64,000 nucleotides of DNA from Pyropia yezoensis (GCA_009829735.1 CM020619.1:9538375-9602374); one strand, 5' to 3'. Positions 13,101 to 24,772 are shown, numbered from the stretch's first letter. The notes: generated by a model from the letters alone, not told the origin. Numbers and translations are program-made.

Positions 13101-13940
13101 CAAAAGGCCACGACACCGTACCACCCGCAGACCAACGGGCAGGTCGAGCGGTACAACCGCACCATCGTGAAGCAGGTACGCCACTACGTCCAAGACAACC
13201 CGCGAATGTGGGATGAGCTACTGCCCATCCTCACCTACGCGTACAATACGCAGCCGCACCGGTCGACCGGGATAGCCCCCTTCGAACTTGTCATCCCGCG
13301 ACGCATCCCCAACTTGGCGGTGCATAACCCACCACCGGGCGTGCCCATCCAAGCCCAAGGCGGACCCAAGGACGGGTCCCCCCTTGCGGTGAAGCGAGGA
13401 TTCATGGCACGCCTCCGCAGGATCATCCCGAAGGTCGCGGAGGCCATGTGCAAGACGCAGCAGCGCTACAAGCGCAACTACGACAAGAACGTGTCCAACC
13501 GGAGCCGGGACGTACGGACGGGCGACTACATCTACGTGAAGTCGCACCTCCGCGCCCACAAGTTGGACGGCTTGACGGTCGGACCGTTCTTGGTCCTTGA
13601 CCAGGACGACAAGACCTTCGTCATCCAACAAGGCGACGAAGAGAAGAGGGTGTCCAAGGACAAAGCGACACCCGCCCCGAAACCGGACGCCGAGGGAGGG
13701 GACTCCACCCCACACGCCCTGCTCAGGGACAACATCAACTTGTCCGAACGACCGACGGTGGAGGACAACTACCTCATCGACAAGCTCGTCGGCCTCCGCT
13801 GCGTCGACGAAGAACACGAAGCGAAGGTGCGATGGTGGGGCTACGAACGGGACGCCGACACTTGGGAGCCACTCAAGGCCACCCGTCCCTACAAGGGCGG
13901 GGCACATCGACATTTGGTGCTCCGCTACCTCCGCGCTTAG
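10165..13940 (+). pseudogene. Element B protease and pol (RT-RH-INT-chromodomain)
   Basis: The protease motif LDTGAGINLIR is at about 10,245. The long pol frame carries RT motifs FCVDYRRLN (about 11,245) and FYLDDVIVF (about 11,540), an RNase H beginning FVVDVDACADQVGS (about 11,990), a zinc-binding integrase N-terminus (HPGANR ... CAACAQSR, about 12,670-12,790), integrase core blocks DRFSKVVRT and NGQVERYNR (about 12,920 and 13,135), and a C-terminal chromodomain with VRWWGYERDADTWEPL at about 13,825-13,875. The chromodomain would tether integration to modified histones, by analogy with characterised chromoviruses. Only the protease-proximal part looks disturbed. Confidence 0.85.
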
Positions 13941-14163
13941 AACCGCACCATCCCCGGACTCGAGTGGACCCCGAAGAAGATGACACTACGGTCGCAGACC
14001 CAAGGAATCCCACCAGCCTGTCAAGTCAACATGGTGGGGACAGCAGGGCCGTCTACCACCGGGACGTCCGTCCCGGTGGTAGCCAACCGCACCCCCCCCC
14101 CACGCCGACGCCGACAGACGGACGCCAAGGATCACCACCTTCCACCAAGGGTGGGACGGACAA

Positions 14164-14650
14164 GTGCTCGCCCACGTACGGTGGACACTACGGCAGAGGC
14201 AACAGGAGGAGGCGATCCCCCTGTACTGCCTACGCAGCACGTTCCCCACCTCCTTCCCAAGGAACATCCCCGAGCACCCCGATTGGAGGGCACCGCCAGA
14301 GCTCGCAGCGAAGCTGGACGCTCGCTACGGGCCACACACCGTCGACCTATTTGCATCCACGGCCAACAAGCAGTTCGAGCGGTTTGCATCAACCGATGGC
14401 GATCCCTAAGCCGTATGGCAAGACTTCCTACGCCATAGCTGGATGGGGGAGAACGCGTGGGTGAACCCCCCACCGCACCTCCTCCCCCAGGTCGCGGAGA
14501 TCATCTCGGGTAGCCCACCATTGTCGGCAACCTTGATCGTTCCCCGATGGGAGGCGGCTGCATGGATGAGCATTTTCATCCCGCTATTCTTCGAATACCA
14601 GCAACTACCCGGCGAATTCCAATCGGGAAGTTCCGATTCGCCAAGAATGC
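14164..14650 (+). pseudogene. Dam-like adenine methylase-type domain at 3' end of element B
   Basis: The translation contains HTVDLFASTANKQFERF, then a WVNPPPHLLPQV block and a LIVPRWEAAAWM block. This three-block pattern (VDLFAS, NPP, VxPxW) is that of the Dam-like domain known from DIRS elements and some algal or animal gypsy elements; NPP corresponds to the catalytic DPPY/NPPF motif of N6-adenine methylases. It lies about 220 bp after the chromodomain stop on the same strand. Enzyme activity cannot be judged. It is not clearly a single intact frame. Confidence 0.6.
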
Positions 14651-14719
14651 CGGGGGTCAACCCGACTTGGAAAATGATGGTTTTCAGGTTCGAATCCAAT
14701 CATTGGGGCGGATAAGGTT

Positions 14720-16860
14720 TGAAAATGAAGACTTTTCAAACCTCTTCGACCTATCCCTTCCCACTCCTATCTCCCCCCGGTAGATGGGATCGGACCCGCT
14801 CACCCAAGCACCCAAGGACCCCGAGGTGCCCCCGCGAGGCGCTCGGGCGGCGTCTACCTCCGGCCAGAGGGGGCCCAGAAACTCCGCAGACAACCACTGT
14901 CCACGAGGACGTCCTCCGCTTGCCCCGCCGACAAGGCCAAGGTCCACGCCTGCGCCACCCCCAAGATACCCGCAGGGGCGCGCATTCTCCGCAGGGAGAC
15001 GACGTCTTCCTGGCGGAAGAGAGGCCATCAAAGCCGCCGCGCTGGCGGCCGAGTTGACCAGCATCACCCACGGGCGGGGTATAGCCGTACTCGAGGTGGG
15101 CTGGCGGCACCGTCCCCTGGGAGAGGCCCACCGCCGGCGAGGAACAAACCGGCGAACTGGGGACGCGGCACGGTACGTGCCGCGTCCCCCCCGCCCGGGG
15201 CCGACCTTCCGGGTCGTGGCCCGACGGCGGGGCATTAGCCCGCTCCCACCCGTCGTTGCCTGCCCCACGGTAAGCACGGATTCTGGAGCGGTCCCCCACC
15301 ATACCATCCTCCGCGGCGGGCGACCACGAGTGATCGTGGTGGGCCCGCCCCGAAAGGGCGGCGTCCGCCGCCCGCCGTCCCTTCTCGGCGATGCGCCGAG
15401 CGGCCTCTGCCGGGGCCACCTCCGACGGGCGGCGTCCGCCGCCCGCCGTACCTTCACGGAGTTGCGCCAGGCGGCCTCTTGCGAAGCCCGCCACGCGTCC
15501 TCGTCGCGACGAGCTTCGTCCACCCTCTTCGCCATCAACCACCGTGCCTCGGCAGCCTTGCGGTGGACGAACGCCGCCTCCTCCGCCGCTGCCGCGACCC
15601 GCCGACGAGCCGCCGTGGCCGCGGCAGCAGCCTCCGCTTCCCTTTCCGGGGCCGACCTTCTGGGTCGTACCCCGACGGAGGGGTATACGCCCGCTTTCAA
15701 CACTTTTCACCCCCATCTCACGTGGAGAGCGGGTGCTGGAGCTGTCCTCCTCCCCAGCACCCCCCGCGGCGGGCGACGAAAAGTGATTGCGGTGGGCCCG
15801 CCCAGAGCGGGCGGCGTCCGCCGCACGTCGTGCCCCCTCGGCGCGGCGCCGAAGCGGCCTCCGCTCCCTCCCTCTCTCCCCCAACCAACGCGTCGGTGCC
15901 ACCGCAGCCGGCCGTCGCCTTCGCCGCCTGCCGGCGGGCGTAGTCCGCCCGCAGTAGGTCAGCAGCCGCAGCAGCCCGTTCTCGCTCCCGCTCGGCTGCC
16001 TGGGTGCGCACCATCCCCGCCGACCGGGTCGTCCGGGGCAAGGAGGACGTACGCACTCGGACGAACTCTTCCCCCTCGCCCAAGGTTGCAGACCGCCTGT
16101 CCGCCCCAGCACCCCCCCCGACACCGGTGACGCCGTCTTTGCCGCCTAAGCTGCGGCCGACCGCGCCTCGGACCGCCGCCAGATCTCTTCCCTGGCAGCG
16201 GCCCGGGCATCTCATGACCCGAGGATGCCCGCCAAGGCGACGTTGGGGTAGGCCGCCAACGGGGTAGCCACGACGTCGCGGCGGGAAGCAGAAAGCACCC
16301 ACCCCGCCTTAGAGACGGCGGCGGTGCACTCCGTCTGGTACGCCCGGGCGACCGCACCTAGATGCCGGTCGACGCCAACCTGGGGGGGGCACCGGCCAAG
16401 GCCCACGACCACGCGGTGAGCGCGGAGAGAAGCACGGGGCGGGGGTAGGCGCGACAGCGGTGCATCCCCCGACGTCGGGGGACGGCGTCAAGGCAAGATG
16501 GGGGGTGTGTGGCATATAAGGGGGGCAGATCCAGCCCCCCGTTGCCCACGACGCCCCCGCGCACCCCGGCGGCCGCAAGAAGCGTAACCCCCGCGCTGGC
16601 TCCGCCCCCTCGTTCCCCCGCGTGGGGCCAGAGGCGCGGATCGCTTCACCCGTCCCCCTCCAAAACGGTGGCAGCGGTGGGAGCCGCCGAGGCATGGCAC
16701 GGGCACCCGAATCCGGGGCGGCGCGCCCTGTCTCCTGATTGGCCCCGGACGCCGCAGGCAAAGCCGCAGCAGGGGCACCCGAGGGAAGGGGCGCGATCCG
16801 CCTTCCCCTGGGGATACCTTTCGGGCCCCACTCACCCCCGGGCGGGTGATTCGGTACCCC
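14720..16860 (-). mobile_element. Inverted fragment of an element A-type retroelement (promoter block plus gag-like region)
   Basis: On the minus strand the TATA-bearing block (16,670-16,504) is followed by Arg/Ala-rich coding-like sequence with heptad-like runs, for example AEAAAAATAARRRVAAAAEE and ARRDEDAWRASQEAAWRNSV at about 15,450-15,660. This suggests a coiled-coil Gag or leader protein. The fragment lacks protease and polymerase motifs and ends near 14.7 kb. It appears to be a 5' remnant of the same family as element A. Which frame was coding is uncertain. Several breaks are likely. 16,861-17,082 shows no gene, only short repeats of the kind ggagggctctcaa. Confidence 0.5.
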
Positions 16861-17082
16861 TCCCCCACAACTTTCGGGGGCCCGCCTAATTACATGTTTA
16901 ATTGCCGCATTGGAGGGCTCTCAATGGTATTTTATCGTCTGGAGGGTTCTCAATTCTATTATCGTGCTGGAGGGAATTGGCGAGAGGCCGACCCCAATCT
17001 GCGGGTTTTCCGCCCCCAGATTGGGGTCCCAATCTCGCCCCTGCCGGCGGCGAGTGACCTTATTGTCCCTTGGCAGCCGCCG

Positions 17083-17929
17083 TGTGAGGAACCACCCACA
17101 CTTGGGCAGCCCTCAACGTACTCGTGATGGTGTCAGCGACCCGTGCCAGCCAATAGGGCGACAGGGTGCGGGGAAAAGGATGGAGGTGGTGACGGTGGTG
17201 GGTCTGGGGAAGAGGACGGCGCGACGTCGGTGGTGATCGAGAGGGTTCAAAGGGTGAAGGTCGTCTTTGGTCTGTGTCTGTGGTTGCCCTTCCGGTCTCC
17301 CCCGGTGGCGCCGACACCCACGCACTATATACTCGCGTCGGGGCACCCGAGGTGCCCCAAAGCATGCGTTTCCCCGTCGCTCCACCGGTAGGCACAAAAC
17401 GGCCCAAAAACAAAGCATGGCTCTCAGAACAAAGCATGGGCGGGCGTGCGCACTAAAGGAGTGCAGCCCCAGTTTGCCCCAAACGAAGGGGTCCGGCGTG
17501 CGGCGCCTAGGGCGCCGCCCCAGCCGGCTCCAGACGCCAGTCGGCCCGAAGGTCCGAGAGGCGTGTAAGCACGATTCGATCGAGTCGGCCGAATCGGCCA
17601 GCCGGCTAGCCAGTCACATCGCTGCAATGCTGCAGCGAGGACATTTTAACGGACTCGCCAGCTGTGGCTGATGTGGCTCGTCATGGGTGCTGACGGTGGC
17701 GCCTTTCGACAGGCCATGATGGGCTGTCGATGGCTGCTGTCGTGCGGCCGGCAGACACCGTGAGACAGCGGCTGACTCATCTTGCGTCTGGAAGGTACAC
17801 CGCGTCATGCCCCACAATACAAGTAGTTGATCCATGTTGCCAGGAGTTGATTCGGCAGGATCTGTAAGGAGAGGTCCCAGATATTATCCCTTAAGTATTA
17901 GGCATGGGATTAGGGGGCAAATCCTTTCA
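17083..17929 (-). repeat. Element C 3' LTR
   Basis: Direct repeat of 23,689-24,535 at a constant offset of 6,606 bp. On the element strand it begins TGAAAGGATTTG and ends CCTCACA. A TATA-like core (plus-strand ctatatac at 17,326-17,333) could be the start-site box for minus-strand transcription. Confidence 0.92.
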
Positions 17930-17943
17930 CCTCCCCCCCTTAG
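17930..17943 (-). other. Element C polypurine tract
   Basis: Immediately upstream of the 3' LTR, the element strand reads aagggggggagg, a typical primer tract for second-strand DNA synthesis. Confidence 0.75.
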
Positions 17944-20900
17944 GACGTGCGTCGAAGGAAGGCGTCGAGAACCTCAGGTGCGTTGTCGAGGTCTTGCGTG
18001 GTTAGCCAGGTGTTCTCACTGACATCGCAGCCTTTCCACTTGACCAGGTACTGCAGTCGTCCACGGCGTTTTCGTGACCGAATAATGGAGTCCACTTCGT
18101 ACTCAACCGATCCGTCCGGAAATGCTACCGGAGCTGGAGCGGGAGGAAGTCGACCATACAGATCAGCGTTGTACGGCTTGAGTAGACTGGCGTGAAAGGC
18201 GTTGTGCACCTTTCGATCAAGGACTGCTTGAGGCAGATCCAGACGGAACGTAACATCATTGATGTTTTCAGTGACTCGTTATGGTCCCGAAAACTTGGAC
18301 ATCAACTTGCGAGCGCCCTGGAAGGCGTCCGGCATAAGGTTCTTGGTGCTCAGGAGCACGAAGTCGTCGACAGCAATCGTACATGGTCGGCGTCGACGGT
18401 TAGCGTACGCCGAGCGCGTCTCATTGGCCTTCTTGATAGCGGTAATGGCAGTCTCCTGAGCTTTTTGCAGACTGCTTAGCCAATCTGAGACTGCTGGTAG
18501 TTTCGATTCCTTGCTCTCGACGATGTCGACAGGTATTGTCCTTGGTTCAAAGCCGTAGTTCAGGAAGAATGGGGAGTACGACGTGACCGCATTGGGTGAC
18601 CGGTTGTAAGCTACTTCTGCAGCAACAAGGAAGAGGTCCCAATCACCCTGATGATGGTTCACGAAGTTTCGCAGGATTTCTTCAATCTTCTTGTTCATGA
18701 TCTCGGTTTGTCCGTCCGTCTGGGGATGATAGGCTGAAGATGCCTTGATCTTGACCTTGAGAATTTCGGTGAGCGACTGCCAGAAGTTGGAGAAGAAGAT
18801 ACGGTCTCGGTCGCAGACGAAGTCGGATGGTAGACCGTGATGACGGTAGACGTGATCATGGTAGAGTTGCGCTACGACTGGTGCAGTACAGTCGGGCTTC
18901 ATTGGTGCTAGTCGAATCATCTTCGACAGTCTGTCCACAATGACGTAAATGCCGTTGTGGCCCCTTTGAGTTAGTGGAAGAGGGGTGATAAAGTCCATGG
19001 AGACACTTGCCCATCGTTGGTTCGGTGGATCTAGTGGTTTGAGGTGACCCAGAGGTGAATGGGTGCCAGCTTTGTTCCGCTGGCACAAATCACATGATTG
19101 TACGTATCTTTGGATGTCCTTCCGCATTGTCTTCCAGTAGTATTTGGAAGCAATAGCGTTGGTGGTTTTCTTAACTCCCATATGTCCTTAGCTTGGGATG
19201 TCGTGGTAGTCATGGAGTAGTCTTTGGCGTAGAGTACCAACGGGGATGCACGTATGGTCACCTCGTTTCAACAACCTCATGTGAAGCCGGTAGGGAGATA
19301 CCGGATCTTTGACTAGGTCGGCAAACTCGGGATCCGCGTTGTACTCTTGGTCTAGGGTGGCAAGGTCTTGATCACTTTGGCTTATGGTCATTATGTTGTT
19401 GATTTCAGTTTTCTTGGGTAGGCTTTCGATGGTCTTGGTTAGCACGCGACTAAGGAGATATTGATTGGGAGCGTGCTTATCGGGGGCGTCTTGTGGTTGC
19501 CTTGAAAGAGCATCAACTACGGGGTTGGAAGTGCCCTGAATGGGAATGATCTTGAAATCGAATTGCTCCAACAGCTCTAGCCACTTGACTTGGCGGTCGT
19601 TGAGCTTCTCTTGGGTTTTCAAGTACCTTAGGGACTCATGGTCGGTGTGCACCTCGAACGACCTTCCATGGAGGTAGCAGCGCCAGTGTCGAATGGCTTG
19701 TACAACTGCGAGCAGTTCGCGCTCACGGATACTGTAGCGCTGTTCGTGGATGTTCAGCGTCAATGAGAAGTAGGCCACTGGGCGTCGTCCTTTTCCGTCA
19801 TCTTGTTCAAGGACAGCGCCAACAGCATACCCACTGGCATCTGTGGCGACGAAGATTGGGTACCTCTTGTCGAATGGCCTCAGTACTGGTGCACTTGTCG
19901 TCAGGGTTTGTAGTTGCTCAAAAGCCTTCTGGGCGTCAGAGTTCCATTCGAAGTCGACGTTCCCAGTAAGCCTTGTGAGGGGTGCAGCCACGGATGCCAT
20001 TCCCTTAATAAATCGACGATAGAAGTTGACCATGCCGAGGAAAGATTGCACATCTTTTTTGCTCAGTGGCGTTGCCCATGATCGAATGGCTTGGACCTTG
20101 TAGTCCTCCATAGAGAAGCCTTCGTTGGAAATGACATGGCCGAGGTAGTCCACAGTTGTTCGCGCAAATTGGCATTTGCTGAGTTTGGCGTAGAGCTTAT
20201 GCTCTCGCAGCTTGTCCAGGGCTTGCCTTAGGTGCTTTAGATGATCTTCGTAAGCTTCACTGTAGACCAGGATGTCGTCGAGGTAGACGCAGATAAACTC
20301 GTAGAGATAGGGTCGGAAGACGTCATTCATTTGGTTCATGAAGACCGCGGGGGCATTTGTTAGCCCAAAGGGTAGCACGGTAAATTCGTAGAACCCGTAT
20401 TTTGTTCGGAACGCCGTCAGTGGGGTAGTATCAGGGTCAAACCGGATCTGGTGGTAACCTGATCGGAGGTCGATCTTCGTGAAGTACTTGGCCTTTCGCA
20501 GTTGGTCGAAGATGTCGTCAATCCTTGGTAAGGGATATGCGTTCTTGATAGTGGCTTTGTTCAAGGCTCGATAATCGATGCACATTCGCCAGCCACCGTC
20601 CTTCTTTGGGCAAAGAGTACAGAAGAGCCCCACGGTGAGGCACTTGGTTGGATGAACCCCTTTCGTATGAGGGTTGCAAGTTGTGTCTTGAGTTCATCGA
20701 GTTCCCATTCAGATAGGCGATAAATGCCACTGCGACGTGGTTGAGCGTCCTCCGTAAGCTTGACGCTAAACTTGTGACTGCGTTCAAAAGGAAGTCCATC
20801 GGGAAGCTCTTCCGGGAAGACGTCGGCGTACTCGTTGAGAATCTCTTGGACGTCATTTTTGTCTTCAGCTTCTCCCATTTTGATCGCATTGATGTCAAAG

Positions 20901-21430
20901 GTGCTGGAAGGATCTTCGGATTGCACGTAAATGGCGAAGACAGGAACTTTTTGAATAAGGTCCTTGGCGAGGCGTTGCCTACTAATCAGGCCATGGGGTT
21001 TTTTGAGGGAGGCAGTGATGGAGATGTTCTTTTGGTTAAACTTGAAGGAGATCTTGTTCTTCTTGTTGTTGATTTTGGCGTCCTTGTCGTCACGCCATTT
21101 CTTTCCGAGGATGATGTCGTACGCACTGAGGTCGCATACAGCAAACCAAAGACGTTCTTGGTATGGGCCGATGTGAATCTCTAAGGGTTCAATGGTCTCT
21201 GCGAGGACGTGGGAGCAACCATCGGGCATGTTAGCCGCGAAGTCCGTTTCTTTCGTGGTCACATTCAGGGTATTCACGAGGCGCCTTGATACGACGTTAA
21301 TGGGAGATCCGTCGTCAAACAGCACCTTAACAAGATGTCCATTGACAGAGGCAGTAGAAAGCAGAAGCCCGAGACGCGGGCCTTCAAATGGTGACGACAT
21401 GTTTTCAGGAACCGAAGAAGCGTCTGGCAC
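17940..21430 (-). pseudogene. Element C pol region (PR-RT-RH-INT-chromodomain)
   Basis: Read on the minus strand: a protease with VLFDDGSPINVV at about 21,330; RT with MCIDYRALNKATIKN (about 20,575) and VYLDDILVYSE (about 20,275); RNase H with IFVATDASGYAVGAVL (about 19,850); an integrase zinc region (CDLCQRNKAG, about 19,080) and core with MDFITPLPLTQRG and the HPQTDGQTEIMNK motif (about 18,710); and a chromodomain, YEVDSIIRSRKRRGRLQYLV then WKG, near 17,960-18,100. This matches a canonical chromovirus. It has a few breaks. Confidence 0.88.
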
Positions 21431-21453
21431 CGGTTTTGATGACGGTTGCTGCT

Positions 21454-22323
21454 TCAGTTCCGCTGGCCTTTTCGGCAGTCCTTGGCCATATGTCCTTTCT
21501 CACGGCAGCGGAGGCAGAGGCCTTCACGCATGCAGCGCTGACGCTCTTCAGGCGTGAGTTTCTCGACTTTGATGCTGGAGATTTCCATGGGAATGACACC
21601 CGTCGTGGATGGCCTCGCAGATGTGCCGCCGAGGTGCGTCGAGGCACCAGCCTTGGCAGCCTCCACGCGCAGAGCGTCAGTCATGACAGATTCAAGATCC
21701 GAGTAGGTCTTGAGACAAAGAGCCTGCCAGATGTCCCGCTTCAAGCCTCGGGTGTAGCGGTCAATCTTCTCGGCTTCCGTGATGTCAGGGATGTCCAAGA
21801 GGACGCTCAGAAACGTCCTGTTGAACGTTCCGACGTCTTCGATTTGGCGCCACGAGTGCAGCTTGTCTCGTGCCGCTTGTGTCTTGTTCAGTGGACTGAA
21901 GCGGCGAATTAGAGCAGAACGGAAGGATTCCCAGTTCGGGACAGCTGTAGTCTGACTGTAGACCTTTCACCAGTCGAACGCTTCGCCGTCGAGGAAGGTG
22001 CAAGCAATACTGCACGCATCGTCGGGGTCACTCAGTCGCACATGGAAATCCATATGCGAGCACCACGCTTCAACCGTCCCAGGTTTACCGGAGAAAGCAA
22101 GGGGTTTGTTCGGCCTCGCGGATTTCAAGCCACTAGTAGTGGCCCTGGCCTTGGCTTCGGACAGTTGCTGCTTAGCGTCGGCTAATTCCATCTTATGAGC
22201 CTCGAGTTGTTCGCTCATTTGCGCGACAAACGCTGTAAGCTGGGTCCAGGCTTCCATGGTCGGTGCGTTCGAGCCCGAGCCCGGATTGGCCGGGTTGACA
22301 CCCCCTGGGATTGGTACATCCAT
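21454..22323 (-). pseudogene. Element C gag with zinc knuckle
   Basis: The protein begins MDVPIPGGVNPANPGSG and has a coiled-coil stretch EQLEAHKMELADAKQQLSEA, a capsid-like region and a knuckle CLRCREKGHMAKDC near 21,490. The order and knuckle are typical of Ty3/gypsy Gag. It is not intact. The 5' part between this gag and the C2H2 ORF (22,324-22,669) has no other coding sign. Confidence 0.8.
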
Positions 22324-22669
22324 GGTGTCTTGGGTTCAAGTCCGAGGCAAACAAACTTACAACCCAGATTTCACAAGACTTGCTTGGGGAGGACCCCAAG
22401 GAAGATCTCGGAGATGTGGGATAGGAGTTTGTCTGCAGCAGTAGTGGTGTACACGATTTGAATAAGTGCTGCGCTAGTTGCTGCAACGTTCCAAATGATG
22501 TACAGCACTACTTCGAGAAGCACAAGAAATTCGGTTGAAATCACACAAACGGATTATTCAGAAGCGTTCGTGCACAGGCCCGAGTCGGGTCGTGTCGGAT
22601 TTCCAAGCGGGGCGATCAATGGGGGAAAATCGGGCTCCTAGGCCAGATCCAGGGGCGTGTCAACAGGTG

Positions 22670-23449
22670 TCAATCGGTGCGGCGCGCCAGCGTGCGGTGA
22701 TGATCCTTGCCACGTGTGTGCCGCTCGAAATGTTCCACCGACTCAAATTCGCGACCGCAGGGTTCGCAACGGGGAAGGGTGTCCGGGCGGTTAATTACGT
22801 ATCGGTGGCGAAGGGATCCGCGGTGATCACGCAGCACAGTGAGGCTGTTGCACCGCACACCGCACGGATTGCAAAGGAATTTCCGTTGCGCCCCACGGTG
22901 GCTCTTGGCAATTCGGCGTTGCTCACGCTGCTCAACCGCGCGCGCGGTGGTTGGCTTGATGTGACCAATCACCGGTGGCGGCGGGGCGGTGTAACGGCGC
23001 CCCGATTCTTGGGGGGGCAGTAACAGGCGACGGTTGATGCGGGCTGCCGTGTCCTTGGTGGCAGGGCCCTTGCCCTTGCCCGACAGGGGGGGCTTGGGTG
23101 CGGCCCGGCCCGCCGAGGCGAGGCGGACTGGGACCGCCGGGGTAGGAATCGAGTGGGCGCCCGCCGGGGGGTTGTGTGTCCTCGGGCGGGCGTGTGCCTG
23201 CGGGGAGCCGCGTGCCGACAGGGGGCCGCGTGCCGACGGGGGGCCGCGTGCCGACGGACCGTGGGCCGTGAAGGCGCCACGGGTCGTCGGGGGTGCGCGG
23301 ACCGTCGGGGGTGCGCGGATCGTCGAGGGTGTGCGCACCGGGGGGGTGCCACGGGACGTGGACCCGGTATCGCGCGCCGAGGCCGCCGAGGATGTCGGGC
23401 CGGCCGCCAGTGCTGAGGAAGAGTATTCCGAATCTGATGTGGATCTCAC
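22670..23449 (-). CDS. C2H2 zinc-finger ORF between 5' LTR and gag of element C
   Basis: A 259-aa open frame on the element strand. The first half is Pro/Arg/Ala-rich with a short repeat (PPTVRAPPTTRG, PPSARGPLSARG). The C-terminal half has two Cys2His2 fingers: CNPCGVRCNSLTVLRDHRGS followed by LRH, and CEPCGREFESVEHFERHTRG followed by KDH. Both have the two-residue Cys spacing and the longer His spacing of U1/matrin-type fingers. The GC content is higher than in the rest of the element. It may be an accessory nucleic-acid-binding protein, or a host gene piece captured by the element. 23,450-23,688 is the remaining leader and shows no gene. Confidence 0.6.
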   Translation of the reverse strand: MRSTSDSEYSSSALAAGPTSSAASARDTGSTSRGTPPVRTPSTIRAPPTVRAPPTTRGAFTAHGPSARGPPSARGPLSARGSPQAHARPRTHNPPAGAHSIPTPAVPVRLASAGRAAPKPPLSGKGKGPATKDTAARINRRLLLPPQESGRRYTAPPPPVIGHIKPTTARAVEQREQRRIAKSHRGAQRKFLCNPCGVRCNSLTVLRDHRGSLRHRYVINRPDTLPRCEPCGREFESVEHFERHTRGKDHHRTLARRTD

Positions 23450-23688
23450 TGGGATTCAACAATCGGTTGACCAAAAGAAAAATTCCGTGAAAAAAAAACC
23501 ACAAGGGTTGTGTCAGGAAATTGTTCGTTCGGTGTGATTCGTGGAACCCGCTACGTTCGTATTACAATGCCCGTGGCAAGCCGAACGTAGGGGGCAACAC
23601 GACTGCACAATCGCAGGGAGAGCCAAATCAAAAACGTAATCGCAAGTCACCGCCAGGTAGAAAAGCCAAACTATCTGAAGCTACCACA

Positions 23689-24535
23689 TGTGAGGAACCA
23701 CCCACACTTGGGCAGCCCTCAACGTACTCGTGATGGTGTCAGCGACCCGTGCCAGCCAATAGGGCGACAGGGTGCGGGGAAGAGGATGGAGGTGGTGACG
23801 GTGGTGGGTCTGGGGAAGAGGACGGCGCGACGTCGGTGGTGATCGAGAGGGTTCAAAGGGTGAAGGTCGTCTTTGGTCTGTGTCTGTGGTTGCCCTTCCG
23901 GTCTCCCCCGGTGGCGCCGACACCCACGCACTATATACTCGCGTCGGGGCACCCGAGGTGCCCCAAAGCATGCGTTTCCCCGTCGCTCCACCGGTAGGCA
24001 CAAAACGGCCCAAAAACAAAGCATGGCTCTCAGAACAAAGCATGGGCGGGCGTGCGCACTAAAGGAGTGCAGCCCCAGTTTGCCCCAAACGAAGGGGTCC
24101 GGCGTGCGGCGCCTAGGGCGCCGCCCCAGCCGGCTCCAGACGCCAGTCGGCCCGAAGGTCCGAGAGGCGTGTAAGCACGATTCGATCGAGTCGGCCGAAT
24201 CGGCCAGCCGGCTAGCCAGTCACATCGCTGCAATGCTGCAGCGAGGACATTTTAACGGACTCGCCAGCTGTGGCTGATGTGGCTCGTCATGGGTGCTGAC
24301 GGTGGCGCCTTTCGACAGGCCATGATGGGCTGTCGATGGCTGCTGTCGTGCGGCCGGCAGACACCGTGAGACAGCGGCTGACTCATCTTGCGTCTGGAAG
24401 GTACACCGCGTCATGCCCCACAATACAAGTAGTTGATCCATGTTGCCAGGAGTTGATTCGGCAGGATCTGTAAGGAGAGGTCCCAGATATTATCCCTTAA
24501 GTATTAGGCATGGGATTAGGGGGGAAATCCTTACA
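23689..24535 (-). repeat. Element C 5' LTR
   Basis: Pairs with 17,083-17,929. On the element strand it begins TGTAAGGATTTC and ends CCTCACA, followed by tgtggtagcttcag where a primer-binding site would lie. A TATA-like core is at 23,932-23,939 on the plus strand. Confidence 0.92.
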
Positions 24536-24772
24536 CGCCGGCCCCTCGATCTCACCCCTGGATCGGTAGGTCTAAAGGTGATATGCTTTGTACTGTTTAC
24601 TTGCCTTTGTTTAAGGCACTGCAGCAACGGGCGTAGGCTTCACGCCTCCTCTTGTGTTACGGCCCCCGGCTACCCGGGGCACCGTCTTGCCACACTCGGC
24701 GCGGTGCTCGCCCTGTGGTTACGCGGTCTCGAGTAATCGAGCCGGCCCAGGGACCACGCCGTGCCCTCCCGC
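24536..24772. other. Spacer between element C and gag fragment F
   Basis: It starts with the CGCCG target duplication of element C. No gene is seen. Confidence 0.5.

Larger units (their letters stand above)
8371..14700 (+). mobile_element. Element B: Ty3/gypsy chromovirus with Dam-like 3' domain
   Basis: A second plus-strand Ty3/gypsy element with gag (8,371 to about 9,990, zinc knuckle included), protease (about 10,240), a long RT-RNase H-integrase-chromodomain frame ending at 13,940, and a further domain at 14,164-14,650 that resembles the adenine-methylase-like domain of DIRS and some gypsy elements. LTRs were not identified. The gag-protease part has a few breaks, while the main pol frame is open over more than 1,100 codons, so the element is probably not very old. 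Its right side stops against an inverted element A-type fragment at about 14.7 kb. Confidence 0.8.
17083..24535 (-). mobile_element. Element C: young Ty3/gypsy chromovirus insertion with 5-bp TSD
   Basis: A complete LTR-to-LTR element of 7,453 bp. Both LTRs are 847 bp and start TGTGAGG (plus strand); on the element's own strand they begin TG and end CA. The flanking CGCCG at 17,078-17,082 and 24,536-24,540 is a 5-bp target duplication. I noted only about three differences between the LTRs, so the insertion is recent. The internal order on the minus strand is: extra C2H2 ORF, gag, protease, RT, RNase H, integrase, chromodomain, polypurine tract. The coding part is much less GC-rich than the surroundings. 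It has about four breaks. Confidence 0.92.
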
